DNA of 64,000 bases, from positions 1 to 64,000 of the forward strand of contig NZ_PEOG01000005.1 of the NCBI RefSeq assembly GCF_002761755.1, written 5' to 3'. Within the stretch, counting starts at the first letter, position 1. The number at the start of each line of letters is the position of its first letter. The DNA comes from Roseateles chitinivorans (GTDB lineage Bacteria > Pseudomonadota > Gammaproteobacteria > Burkholderiales > Burkholderiaceae_C). The position numbers and the translations under genes were made by a program. Below the pieces are notes generated by a model. That model saw nothing but the letters and a program-made list of their open reading frames with translations, was not told where the DNA came from and made no database searches. Positions 1 to 7,474 of this stretch are shown here, piece after piece.

Positions 1-621
1 GGTGTGCATCGGGTGGCGCGCATCATGCGGGCCCACAAGATCAAGGCAGTGCGCGGCTACAAGGCACCACGCCACATCGCCGGCCGACCCTCGTTGATCG
101 CACCCAATCATGTGCAACGCCAGTTCACGGTGGACGCGCCCAACAAGGTCTGGGTGACCGACATCACCTACATCCGCACCTGGCAGGGCTGGCTGTACCT
201 GGCGGCCGTGGTGGACCTGTACTCGCGCAAGATCGTGGGCTGGTCTATGAAGCCCACGCTCAACCGGGAGCTGGCGCTGGATGCCTTGCTGATGGCCGTG
301 TGGCGGCGCAAGCCCGCAGAGCAGGTCATCGTGCATTCGGATTAGGGCAGTCAGTACGGCAGCGACGACTTCAAGCGCTTTTGCCGCGAGCACAACCTTC
401 TGCCCAGCATGAGCCGGCGCGGCAACTGTTGGGACAATGCGGTCGCGGAGTCCTTCTTCAGCAGTCTGAAGAAGGAGCGCATCCGCAAGCGCATCTACAA
501 GACCCGGGAAATGGCCCGGGCCGATGTCTTCGACTACATCGAGGTCTTCTACAACCGTTCCCGCCGCCACAGCCATCTGGGCGGCATCAGTCCCGAGGCG
601 TTTGAACTCGCCGCGGCGTGA
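1..621 (+). pseudogene. IS3-family transposase OrfB (integrase core), amber-interrupted and 5'-truncated by window edge
   Basis: DDE transposase of the IS3 family, which cuts and joins element ends. The protein enters from beyond the left edge (there is no true start in the window) with the core signature VTDITYIRT (first Asp) near 160-186 and WLYLAAVVDLYSR just after. The second block reads HSD, then a stop at 343-345, then GSQYGS. Family members have HSDQGSQYGS there, so CAG has become TAG by one transition. The same frame then continues without a break to 621 and includes the third catalytic region (NCWDNAVAESFFSSLKKE, Glu) and the C-terminal YNRSRRHSHLGG motif. Apart from the amber codon the frame looks intact, so the copy is either freshly dead or active only in a suppressor background. 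Confidence 0.9.
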
Positions 622-656
622 GGTCAGGATTTGTCTAGAAGACTAGGGACAGTCCA
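1..656 (+). mobile_element. Right part of an IS3-family insertion sequence
   Basis: Only the 3' portion of the element is in the window; it consists of the second transposase frame followed by a short non-coding tail. The right end is placed near 656. The tail finishes with GGGACAGTCCA, and IS3-family ends normally finish in CA. The downstream reading frame is also continuous from about this point onward and meets a stop (TAG at 644-646) only once it enters the tail. The left end and the target duplication lie outside the window, so the exact boundary is an inference. Confidence 0.65.
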
Positions 657-1084
657 CTGCGGCTGTCGGTGCCCTAAATCGCTCTGCGAAGGCACAGGCT
701 GAGGCTGAGGCTCTAGCCGCGAGAAGTAAGGAAGTCGAGGTCATCGTGAAGGACTTGCGAACGCAAGCCGAAGCCTTCAAAACCAGCGATCCGGGAAAGT
801 TCCTTGAGCAAATCTCAGAAGTTCAAAAGACTGCACAAGGGACGAAGCTCCTGAGCCTTGCCGTCAACGTCAAGGCTCTTGAGGATCGTTTCTCGGCCAC
901 TCCTGCCACCGCCTCATATGGCTATGGAAACGGAGCGTGGCAAGGCACCACAAAGCGAGCCGACTGCCCGGCAAGGCACGTTGCCGTTGGCGTGGAGGTC
1001 ACCTATGGGGGAACCTGCAGCAATCAATGCAACGCAGATGGCGGAACGGTCCGAGAGGTGAAGCTGGTGTGCCGCCCCCTGTGA
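657..1084 (+). pseudogene. 3' remnant of a host gene cut by the insertion sequence (coiled coil plus Cys-rich C-terminus)
   Basis: The reading frame is open from the insertion sequence edge to the stop at 1082-1084 and has lost its 5' end. The first visible residues (about 660-745) are Ala/Lys/Glu/Arg-rich and read as a coiled coil, continuing to about residue 75. The last 55 residues are Tyr/Gly-rich and then contain four Cys (ADCPARH, GGTCSNQC, LVCRPL), like a small secreted or exposed disulfide domain. A GTG at 746 could restart translation and give 112 residues, but no good ribosome binding site is visible. I do not recognise the family. Loss of the N-terminus suggests loss of function. 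Confidence 0.6.
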
Positions 1085-1127
1085 GCCCCGGCACTCTTGA
1101 GCTCCTTACGTCTGCGATCCAGAAGTG

Positions 1128-1149
1128 AAGGGTTCCGTCAGGAGCCCTT
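1128..1149 (+). terminator. Hairpin after the truncated gene
   Basis: A 9-bp stem (AAGGGTTCC with GGAGCCCTT, one G-T pair) with a 4-base loop lies 44 bases after the stop at 1084. It is followed by GTGCTTT, so the T run is weak. It probably marks the transcript end of the truncated gene. Confidence 0.45.
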
Positions 1150-1172
1150 GTGCTTTCCGAGCGAAGCTGGGG

Positions 1173-1388
1173 TCACGCCTTGCGTCCAGTTGCCCCCATG
1201 AAGCCCAAGGCCCCACCGACGATCGAGCAGATCGCCATGAACACAAGAGATGCCATGAAAGCATCTCCGATGTCTGAATCAGACCGGATGTGACGAGGGC
1301 CATACCAACTCGCGGAGAGCTCCACGAGGCCATACGACCCAAGGGCAAAGAGCAACGCTCCGACGATGGTGAACAGGGCTCGCTTCAT
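1173..1388 (-). CDS. Small two-span membrane protein, function unknown
   Basis: A 71-residue reading frame starting at ATG 1388 (MKRALFTIVG). A longer frame upstream to 1448 adds 20 residues without membrane character, so the internal Met is preferred. Two hydrophobic segments, about residues 3-23 and 42-65, flank a polar stretch that includes the sequence SDSDIGD. The likely location is the inner membrane. I do not recognise the family, and the ORF is short enough that it may not be expressed. Confidence 0.4.
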   Translation of the reverse strand: MKRALFTIVGALLFALGSYGLVELSASWYGPRHIRSDSDIGDAFMASLVFMAICSIVGGALGFMGATGRKA

Positions 1389-1528
1389 GTCATGGATCGA
1401 TGGGGACATCGGGCAACACGTGGCACCGTATCTTCTGACGGAGTTCACGCTTAGCCAGAGTCCGCCCCGTGAACTTCTGTAACGGTCCTGCTTAAGATGG
1501 GTCGCTCAAAAAAACATAGGGAGGGCAC

Positions 1529-3421
1529 ATGCAAGCAAATCCAAGGTCCATCGACGCACTGTTCAACTCGCAGATCCGCTACGTGGTGCCGATGTTTCAG
1601 CGGCTCTATGCGTGGCAGGAGAGCCCGCAGTGGGCGACGCTTTGGGATGACGTGGTGGAGAAGGCGTCGCTGCAACTTCGAGGCATCAAGAGCAACCCGC
1701 ACTACCTGGGGGCTCTGATCATCGAGGGAGTTCGACCGAGCTCGCCTCGTGAGGTGAAGCGGTTCTTGGTGATCGACGGCCAGCAGCGGCTGACCACGCT
1801 CCAACTGCTGCTGTGTGCCTTTCGGGACATCGCCCGGCAAAACGAATGGAAGACGCTGGAGCGACCGGTCACGCGTTACCTGGAGAACGCCGACGCTGAC
1901 GTGATGGACAACCCCGACGAGGAGATCCTCAAGCTCTGGCCGACGAAGCTCAATCGCGACATCTTCAAGAGCATCATCATGGCCGGTTCTCGGCAGGCCG
2001 TTGAGAAGCAATACCCCTTGATCAGGCTGCCGCGTAAACGCAGCTACGAGCCCCGCAGCAACCTGGTCGAAGGGTATCTCTACTTCTCCCGCACGATCGC
2101 AAGCTGGGTTCATGCGGTGGCACAAGAAGGAAGCAAGTCCGCCGAGGAAGCCGCGTTCGCACTCCTTCAGGCTCTGCAACAAGACTTCTCGGTCGTGGAG
2201 ATCGCCCTATCTGAAGGCGATGATTCGCAGGAAATCTTCTACTCGTTGAATTCCCAAGGGCGGCCCCTTTCTCAGTCGGATCTGCTTCGCAGCCTGATCT
2301 TCATGCGAGCAGAAAAGGAGAAGGCCGACCGCGACGCGATCTTCGAAAAATACTGGGCCCACTTCGAGACTCCGTTCTGGAGCCAAGCTCTCACCCGGGC
2401 AGGGCGTGAGTTTTCGCGGCTGGACATGGGTCTTCGAAGCTTCCTCATGGCAAAAACCGGGCAGCTTGTCGATGCGAGGCGGGTCAACGAGGAATACCGG
2501 CGTTGGATTTCTTCGACACCACCTCGCTATGCGTCGGTGGAGCACGAGCTCGAAGACTTCTCCAGCTACGCGGCCATCTACGCCCGATATGAAGCGACGG
2601 ATCTGGGCTCCTTGCCAAGCACCGACCTGCGGCGTGTGCTCAAGGACCTGGATGTATCGACGGCACTGCCGCTCTTGATGCATCTGCACCGCGATGCGGC
2701 CCTCGATCCTGATCAGCTTCAGGCTTGCCTGAACACGATCGAATCCTTCCTCGCCCGCCGCGTGCTTCTCAACGAGGAGAACAAGGAATACAACCGGCTC
2801 TTCGTGGAAGTGATTCAGACCCTGGGCACGCTCAGGGGTGCCGAGGTGCTTCCGGCCTTGCAGCGAAAGCTTCTCACCGCTTCGAGCTCAACTCGCTACT
2901 GGCCGACCAATGACGAAGTGGTCGAGTTCCTCGTCCAAACACCGATCGTGGGCAACGTTTCGACCCCCGCCCTTCGGCTGGTTTTGGAGCGGCTGGAGTT
3001 GCTCCTCCGGTCCAAGAAGACGGAAAAGGAGTCGATCGAGGCAGGGCTCCAGATCGAGCATGTCATGCCTCAAAGTTGGGGAGCCCACTGGCCCTTGGAG
3101 GGCAAGACGATCCCCTCCAACATCGTCATCTACCCTCGATACGCGGTCGATGAGTGGGAGGGCCTTGAGAATTCGATCAGGCAGCGGAACACCCTGGTCC
3201 AGACCCTGGGCAACCTCACACTGCTCAACAAGTATCTGAACCCTGCGGCCAGCAACGCCCCGTGGGCCACCAAGCTCAACGAATACAAACACTCGGTGCT
3301 GCGGCTCAACCGCGAGGTGAGCAGCGTAGAAGATTGGACCGAGGAGCAGATCACCAAGCGGTCGATCGCCCTGGCAGAAATGATCTGCCAGATTTGGCCT
3401 CGGCCCAACCTCCCAGCCTGA
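1529..3421 (+). CDS. GmrSD-like DUF262/DUF1524 protein (predicted type IV modification-dependent nuclease)
   Basis: A 630-residue protein with an N-terminal DUF262 domain and a C-terminal DUF1524 (HNH-like) domain. The DUF262 signature is DGQQR at residues 83-87 in the context VIDGQQRLTTLQ, the proposed NTP-binding or hydrolysing site. The C-terminal part has IEHVMPQ at about residues 509-515 and TLGNLTLLNKYLN after it, the HNH-like His and Asn positions. GmrSD enzymes of phage defence cut glucosylated hydroxymethylcytosine DNA and need NTP; single-chain fusions of this layout are common in defence islands. The ATG at 1529 has a strong site (GGGAGG) six bases upstream. Neighbouring recombinase fragments and a type III toxin-antitoxin locus fit a defence island. 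The modified base recognised cannot be read from sequence. Confidence 0.85.
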   Translation: MQANPRSIDALFNSQIRYVVPMFQRLYAWQESPQWATLWDDVVEKASLQLRGIKSNPHYLGALIIEGVRPSSPREVKRFLVIDGQQRLTTLQLLLCAFRDIARQNEWKTLERPVTRYLENADADVMDNPDEEILKLWPTKLNRDIFKSIIMAGSRQAVEKQYPLIRLPRKRSYEPRSNLVEGYLYFSRTIASWVHAVAQEGSKSAEEAAFALLQALQQDFSVVEIALSEGDDSQEIFYSLNSQGRPLSQSDLLRSLIFMRAEKEKADRDAIFEKYWAHFETPFWSQALTRAGREFSRLDMGLRSFLMAKTGQLVDARRVNEEYRRWISSTPPRYASVEHELEDFSSYAAIYARYEATDLGSLPSTDLRRVLKDLDVSTALPLLMHLHRDAALDPDQLQACLNTIESFLARRVLLNEENKEYNRLFVEVIQTLGTLRGAEVLPALQRKLLTASSSTRYWPTNDEVVEFLVQTPIVGNVSTPALRLVLERLELLLRSKKTEKESIEAGLQIEHVMPQSWGAHWPLEGKTIPSNIVIYPRYAVDEWEGLENSIRQRNTLVQTLGNLTLLNKYLNPAASNAPWATKLNEYKHSVLRLNREVSSVEDWTEEQITKRSIALAEMICQIWPRPNLPA

Positions 3422-3424
3422 CGC

Positions 3425-3604
3425 TCAGAACTTCATCGGAAGCGTGAGGTCAAACAGGTCCATCGTCTCCTGGAGAAGCTGGAGCCTCTTGGCCTTCACG
3501 TGCGGGCTTGAAAGGTCGATCGCGGCCTGGTCGTAGTGCCCGACCACGGCCATGAGCATCACCGGGTGCACGTCGAACTCGCCCAGGCGGCTGATGAAGT
3601 TCTT
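3425..3604 (-). pseudogene. C-terminal stump of a tyrosine recombinase (integrase)
   Basis: The last 60 residues of this minus-strand frame align with the end of the larger recombinase at 4411-5825. MAVVGHYDQAAIDLSS here corresponds to MAIVGHYNQAGLDLSG there, and both proteins end in LPMKF. The conserved GH of box III is present. Upstream of about 3604 the frame runs on, but similarity stops, and no core-binding domain or catalytic Arg is left. The stump is 7 bases downstream of, and convergent with, the GmrSD-like gene. It is best read as the residue of an earlier integrative element related to the second recombinase. Confidence 0.8.
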
Positions 3605-3689
3605 GCTAGAGGAACACTGAGACACTGCCGATGGAGATGTGCCTCGCGTGAAAGTCTCCAAGCGACACTTCTCACGCTGTCTGCGGTAG

Positions 3690-3718
3690 TTGACAAGCGC
3701 ACATACGGCGTGGATAAT
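3690..3718 (+). promoter_or_regulatory. Promoter of the toxI antitoxin RNA
   Basis: A perfect -35 (TTGACA, 3690-3695), a 17-base spacer and a near-consensus -10 (GATAAT, 3713-3718). The predicted start, at about 3724-3727, falls directly before the first antitoxin repeat at 3728. A strong constitutive promoter here is expected for type III antitoxins, which must be made in excess over the toxin mRNA. Confidence 0.8.
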
Positions 3719-3723
3719 AGAAC

Positions 3724-3853
3724 GCATGGAGACCCGCTACCTCACAGTGCGGAGCTTTAAATCCGGGAGACCCACTACCCTAAGTGTGGAACTTTAAATC
3801 GGGATGCCGCAGCCCTAAATGCGGTAAAAAAGTGGCTCAGGCCACTTTTTTTT
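3724..3853 (+). ncRNA. toxI: ToxI-type antitoxin RNA, about 2.6 tandem repeats
   Basis: Tandem units begin at 3728, 3766 and 3802, giving periods of 38 and 36; the third is cut short at about 3824. Each unit holds a 4-bp complementary pair whose bases covary: CCGC/GCGG in unit 1 (3734-3737 with 3749-3752), CCAC/GTGG in unit 2 (3772-3775 with 3786-3789) and CCGC/GCGG in unit 3 (3807-3810 with 3821-3824). Units 1 and 2 end in a shared tail, CTTTAAATC. In known type III systems the toxin cuts such a precursor into repeat-length pseudoknots that bind and inhibit it; that is inferred here. The array sits between a strong promoter and a terminator and directly precedes a ToxN-family gene, as in ToxIN and AbiQ loci. 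About two full repeats is fewer than the 5.5 of the first described system. Confidence 0.85.
3826..3853 (+). terminator. Attenuating terminator between toxI and toxN
   Basis: Stem AAAAAAGTGGC with GCCACTTTTTT, a 4-base loop (TCAG) and a run of eight T. In type III loci such a terminator lets most transcripts end after the antitoxin repeats, with a minority reading through into the toxin. The position here, between the third repeat unit and the toxin binding site, matches that design. Confidence 0.88.
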
Positions 3854-3884
3854 CGCCAAAAATTATTATAGGGAGGATATAACT

Positions 3885-4397
3885 ATGATGTTATATGCGA
3901 TCAGCGATGATTACATCACTTATCTGCTGAAGACGGACGCACGAGTGATGTTCAATAAGGATGGTCGTCCTTATCTTGGAGTGGTGCTAAAAATCGATGG
4001 GCAAAACTGGTATGTGCCCTTGAGTTCGCCCAAAGAGGATGCTGGTTTGAAGCCTAGCTTCGTATGGCTATATGCGATTTACGAAGCTGGTGTCAATAGC
4101 AAGATTAACGGCTATCTGTTCTTTAGAAACATGATTCCGGCACCTGATTGTGCGGTTAGTCTTTTTGACTTCCAGAGCAAAGGTGCTAGCTATGAGAATC
4201 TGATCAACAAGCAGCATATCGTGCTCAAGAGCGATGCTGATAAAATCGCTAAAGACGCCAACACCTTTTACAAGTTGATTATTGGCAAGAGGAGCGAAGA
4301 GCTGCTCAAGAAGAGTTGCGACTTTCAGAAATTGACGGCAGCATGTGCTGCTTATAAGTGTCCCGGAGTTGTTGAGGCCAATCAAAAGGTCGTCTGA
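3885..4397 (+). CDS. toxN: ToxN/AbiQ-family endoribonuclease toxin of a type III toxin-antitoxin system
   Basis: A 170-residue protein with the family's typical N-terminus (LYAISDDYITYL, then RPYLGVVLKI and YVPLSSPK) and the central NMIPAP segment. ToxN/AbiQ proteins are sequence-specific endoribonucleases with the compact Kid/MazF-like fold. They are held in check by repeat RNA and cause growth arrest on phage infection (abortive infection). Length is normal for the family. GGGAGG at 3871-3876 serves the ATG at 3885; the ATG at 3888 is equally possible. The gene is much richer in A+T than the neighbouring core genes, a sign of transfer. It is transcribed by read-through from the toxI promoter and converges on the second recombinase, sharing a terminator with it. 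Catalytic residues cannot be assigned safely from sequence alone. Confidence 0.88.
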   Translation: MMLYAISDDYITYLLKTDARVMFNKDGRPYLGVVLKIDGQNWYVPLSSPKEDAGLKPSFVWLYAIYEAGVNSKINGYLFFRNMIPAPDCAVSLFDFQSKGASYENLINKQHIVLKSDADKIAKDANTFYKLIIGKRSEELLKKSCDFQKLTAACAAYKCPGVVEANQKVV

Positions 4398-4407
4398 ACG
4401 ACCTTTT
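4384..4407. terminator. Shared bidirectional terminator between toxN and the recombinase
   Basis: A 10-bp perfect stem (AAAAGGTCGT with ACGACCTTTT) with the 4-base loop CTGA. The toxN stop codon TGA (4395-4397) lies in the loop, and the recombinase stop follows at 4411-4413. A and T runs on both arms allow termination in both directions. Confidence 0.8.
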
Positions 4408-4410
4408 TTC

Positions 4411-5825
4411 TTAGAACTTCATCGGTAACTCGATCGTGTGATAGGAATCCATCACCTGCTGCAGGAATTTCAGGGGCTTATCCTGCTGATAGGTCGAAAA
4501 GTGAACGCCAGACAGATCCAAACCCGCTTGATTGTAATGGCCCACGATTGCCATGACCTTGGCCGCATTTTCGCCGGTCGATTGCGTCAGGCCGTTGATG
4601 AACGTCGTTCGGAATGAATAGAGCTTTCTGGTTTTCTCATCGATCTTGAGATTTTTCACCAGATAAATTTCGTTGAAGCGTCGTGAGACGTTCTTCAAGT
4701 AGCCGTTTTTCCCATCTTTCAGAAGAGGGAAAAGTTGCCCTGCGGGATCTTCTTCTTTACGCTTTTTGAGGTAATCCATAAAAGCCGATTCGCGGACGGC
4801 CTTGTGAAAGGGAATTCGCCGCTGGCTGTTGGTCGTCTTGCCCGATCTGACTCGGAAGAAGTGGATTTCTTCTTCGTAGCAAACATTTCTGAGGTTGATG
4901 CCTGCGAGCTCTTCGGGGCGTGCCCCGGTGTGCAGAAGAAGGAAAGGCAGCCAATAAAAATGTGGCTTGCCATCCGCATACTCTGCATAAGACTCGGGGT
5001 CAAAGATGCGTCTCAGGTGCTCGCTCGTGAACTGCTCATAAGAATCGACCAGTTTGGCCGCTTGCGAGCGGGTGCCTACCTCCAAACCCTTGAAGGGGTT
5101 CGATTCCGCGTGCCCATGGATCATGGCCCAGCCCATGAAGTGGCTCATGTGCCCAAGCTTCTTGTTGATGCGAGCGATGTTCGCTTGACCTTGCAATAGA
5201 AGGTCTTTGAAGTCACTGGCTTGAGCCTTGTCGATCAGACCCACGTCCGCGTTGGGGAACAACGTCGCGAATGCTTTGAAGGTCGCTTGCTTGTCCTCGA
5301 TCGTTTTGGTCTCGTTGAGTTTTACTTCCTGCTTAAAGTATTTCTCAACCCCCTTTGAGAAGGGCATGGCCTCCTTCGGTGGCAAGGTGGGGGCCGGGGG
5401 TGATGCAGTCGGCCTTGCGAGCGGTCGAAAGAACGACTGATCGTCGTCGGGGCCTGTGCCGATTTGGGCGATCGCGAAAAAAGTTCGCGGGCTCGCCGCA
5501 CATCCTCATCCGACTGGATGTCGGTGAAGCTCACGCTGCCATCGCGATCGACGGTCATGTTGAGCTTTTGGATGTCCGCCTCAATTGCCGCCAGCTTTTC
5601 TTCGGCGGAAGGCTCATCGGGCCTCTTTTTCCTCCACCACTCCCAGTTCATCGACCACTCCCAGTTGATCTTGGCAGCAAGGATGCTAGCCAAGGCCGGG
5701 TCTTTGGTTCTGAGGGATTTCCGGATCGTCTTGCCCCCGCGTGTCACGCGAAAGTAGAACGTCCCGTGCCGGTCACGGTGCAGATGGGGGAGGGTGACCC
5801 TGCGGGTCGAGGCGGTGTGGCCCAT
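4411..5825 (-). pseudogene. Tyrosine recombinase (island integrase), frameshifted
   Basis: Two adjoining minus-strand frames together make one phage-type integrase. The first (from ATG 5825) carries the arm-binding N-terminus (PHLHRDRHGTFYFRVTRGGK) and a Glu/Asp-rich linker. The second (4411 to about 5475) carries the core-binding domain and the catalytic domain: box I Arg in HTGARPEELAG, YSFRTTF, VGHYNQAGLDL and a downstream Tyr. The frames meet at a run of six A on the plus strand (5477-5482); seven would join them exactly, giving ELFFAIAQIG. A base lost in the homopolymer, slippage or a sequencing error would all explain it. A TTG at 5385 could restart the second part. The first position of the HxxR motif reads Tyr. 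The gene lies next to the tRNA-Met 3' end, the usual island attachment site. Confidence 0.75.
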
Positions 5826-5869
5826 GGCGGAAGTTGCGCCACTTCTTGTGCCACCTCGGGCCAATGAAC

Positions 5870-5902
5870 AAAGCCCGCAGGACAAGTGTCCATGCGGGCT
5901 TT
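5870..5902 (-). terminator. Terminator of the tRNA-Met transcript
   Basis: Long hairpin: a 10-bp outer stem (AAAGCCCGCA, 5870-5879, with TGCGGGCTTT, 5893-5902) continuing into a 5-bp inner stem (GGACA/TGTCC), with one bulged base. Read on the minus strand it begins 7 bases after the tRNA CCA end. It separates the tRNA from the recombinase. Confidence 0.7.
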
Positions 5903-5908
5903 GGGATT

Positions 5909-5985
<77 letters not shown>

Positions 5986-6083
5986 TTGCGAAGAACGCGA
6001 CTATAGCAAAGTTTTCGAAGACAATGCAAGCCCCCGCCGAGCACGGCGACAAACGTTCGGCGCGCGAGTCCTCTCGACCCTCC

Positions 6084-7316
6084 ATGTTCAGCTTCCTCAA
6101 GAAAAAACTGGGCTTCGGATCCTCCGAGCCCTCGCCGGCGCCCGCCCCCGAAGCGGCGCCCGCACCTGCCCCCGCCTTCCCGACCCCGCCGGTCGCCGTC
6201 GAGCCGGCTTCGGCACCGGCACCGCAAGTCCTGGCCCCCGCTCCGCAGACCGCGCCGGTCGCACCGCCGCCCGTCATCGCGGCACGCCCTGAGCCGTCTC
6301 CGGCGCCATCACCCACGCCCGTTGTCGCAGCGCCCGCTCCCGTGGCGGCGCCCGCCCCCGTGGCTGCCCCCGTGCCGGCTCCTGCTCCGGTCGTGGCGCC
6401 CGAACCCGAGACCGCGCCGCGCAAGAGCTGGATGGACAAGCTTCGCCAGGGCTTGCGCAAGACCGGCTCCAGCATCGCCCAGGTCTTCACTGGCACGCAG
6501 ATCGACGACGCGCTCTATGAAGAGCTCGAGGCCGCGCTGCTGATGGCGGATGCCGGCGTCAAGGCGACCGAGTTCCTGCTCGAGGACCTGAAGCGCCGCG
6601 TCAAGGAGGCCAAGGCCACTGAGCCTGCGGTCGTGCGCCAGCTGCTCGTCGACGCGCTGACCGAACTGCTGCAGCCGCTGGAGCGCCAGCTGGTGATCGG
6701 CGAGCAGTCACCGATGGTGATGATGGTCGTGGGCGTCAACGGCGCCGGCAAGACGACCAGCATCGGCAAGTTGACGCGGCATCTCGCCGATGCCGAGGCC
6801 AACGTGTTGCTGGCCGCCGCGGACACCTTCCGTGCGGCCGCGCGCGAGCAGCTCGCCGTCTGGGCGGATCGCAACCGGGTGCAGATCGTCAGCCAGGAAG
6901 GCGGCGATCCGTCGGCGGTCACCTACGACGCTGTGGTCGCGGGCAAGGCGCGCGGCTGTGACGTCGTCATCGCCGACACCGCCGGCCGTCTGCCGACGCA
7001 GCTCCACCTGATGGAGGAGCTCAAGAAGATCAAGCGCGTGATCGGCAAGGCGCAGGAGACGGCGCCGCACGAGGTCCTGCTGGTCGTGGACGGCAACACC
7101 GGCCAGAACGCGCTGACGCAGGTGAAGGCCTTCGACGACGCGCTCGGCCTCACCGGTCTGATCGTCACCAAGCTGGACGGCACGGCCAAGGGCGGTGTGC
7201 TCGCGGCGATCGCGCGCGAGCGTCCGGTCCCGGTCTACTTCATCGGTGTCGGCGAGAAGCTTGAGGACCTGCAGACCTTCGACGCGCGCGAGTTCGCGCA
7301 GGCGCTGCTGGAGTAA
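6084..7316 (+). CDS. ftsY: Signal recognition particle receptor FtsY
   Basis: A 410-residue SRP-GTPase that docks ribosome-SRP complexes at the inner membrane. The first 110 residues after a basic amphipathic start ([12 protein letters not shown]) are a Pro/Ala-rich acidic linker, typical of proteobacterial FtsY A domains. The NG domain follows: Walker [10 protein letters not shown] at about residues 217-225, DTAGR (G3), [10 protein letters not shown] (G4 region) and a C-terminal [14 protein letters not shown] block. I chose the ATG at 6084 because the membrane-targeting helix begins there; an in-frame start at 6024 would add 20 residues without family support. FtsY works with Ffh, encoded just downstream on the opposite strand. 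Confidence 0.96.
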   Translation: MFSFLKKKLGFGSSEPSPAPAPEAAPAPAPAFPTPPVAVEPASAPAPQVLAPAPQTAPVAPPPVIAARPEPSPAPSPTPVVAAPAPVAAPAPVAAPVPAPAPVVAPEPETAPRKSWMDKLRQGLRKTGSSIAQVFTGTQIDDALYEELEAALLMADAGVKATEFLLEDLKRRVKEAKATEPAVVRQLLVDALTELLQPLERQLVIGEQSPMVMMVVGVNGAGKTTSIGKLTRHLADAEANVLLAAADTFRAAAREQLAVWADRNRVQIVSQEGGDPSAVTYDAVVAGKARGCDVVIADTAGRLPTQLHLMEELKKIKRVIGKAQETAPHEVLLVVDGNTGQNALTQVKAFDDALGLTGLIVTKLDGTAKGGVLAAIARERPVPVYFIGVGEKLEDLQTFDAREFAQALLE

Positions 7317-7447
7317 CCCACGGAGTCCTCGGTCGCGAAGCCGTCGCAGGACGGGGGTGATCGGGGACGGTGAGGAGTGAGGTGTCGGCGCTTGCCGCCG
7401 GGGCCTCATACCTCGGCGGCCAACGCACGGGCCGAGGCAGGAATGAA

Positions 7448-7470
7448 AAGGGCTCCCAAGTGGAGCCCTT
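7448..7470. terminator. Terminator between convergent ftsY and ffh
   Basis: A 9-bp perfect stem (AAGGGCTCC with GGAGCCCTT) with a 5-base loop. It is placed 4 bases beyond the ffh stop, on the minus strand ffh side, and can serve both genes. Confidence 0.65.
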
Positions 7471-7474
7471 CGTC

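Noticed and set aside
3728..3824. CRISPR array as an explanation for the 36-38 bp repeats before toxN
   Set aside because: The units are directly adjacent with no unique spacers, and a promoter, terminator and ToxN-family gene frame them. A ToxI antitoxin array explains everything.
5470..5490. Programmed -1 frameshift in the recombinase
   Set aside because: The codons at the T run on the coding strand (CTT TTT TCG) do not fit a canonical X XXY YYZ heptamer, and integrases of this type are not known to need a frameshift. A homopolymer base loss is simpler.
1..5908. A second copy of the tRNA-Met 3' end marking the far attachment site
   Set aside because: Reading the accessory region, I found no match to the GGATTCGAACCCC segment outside the tRNA itself. 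The far site is outside the window or lost.
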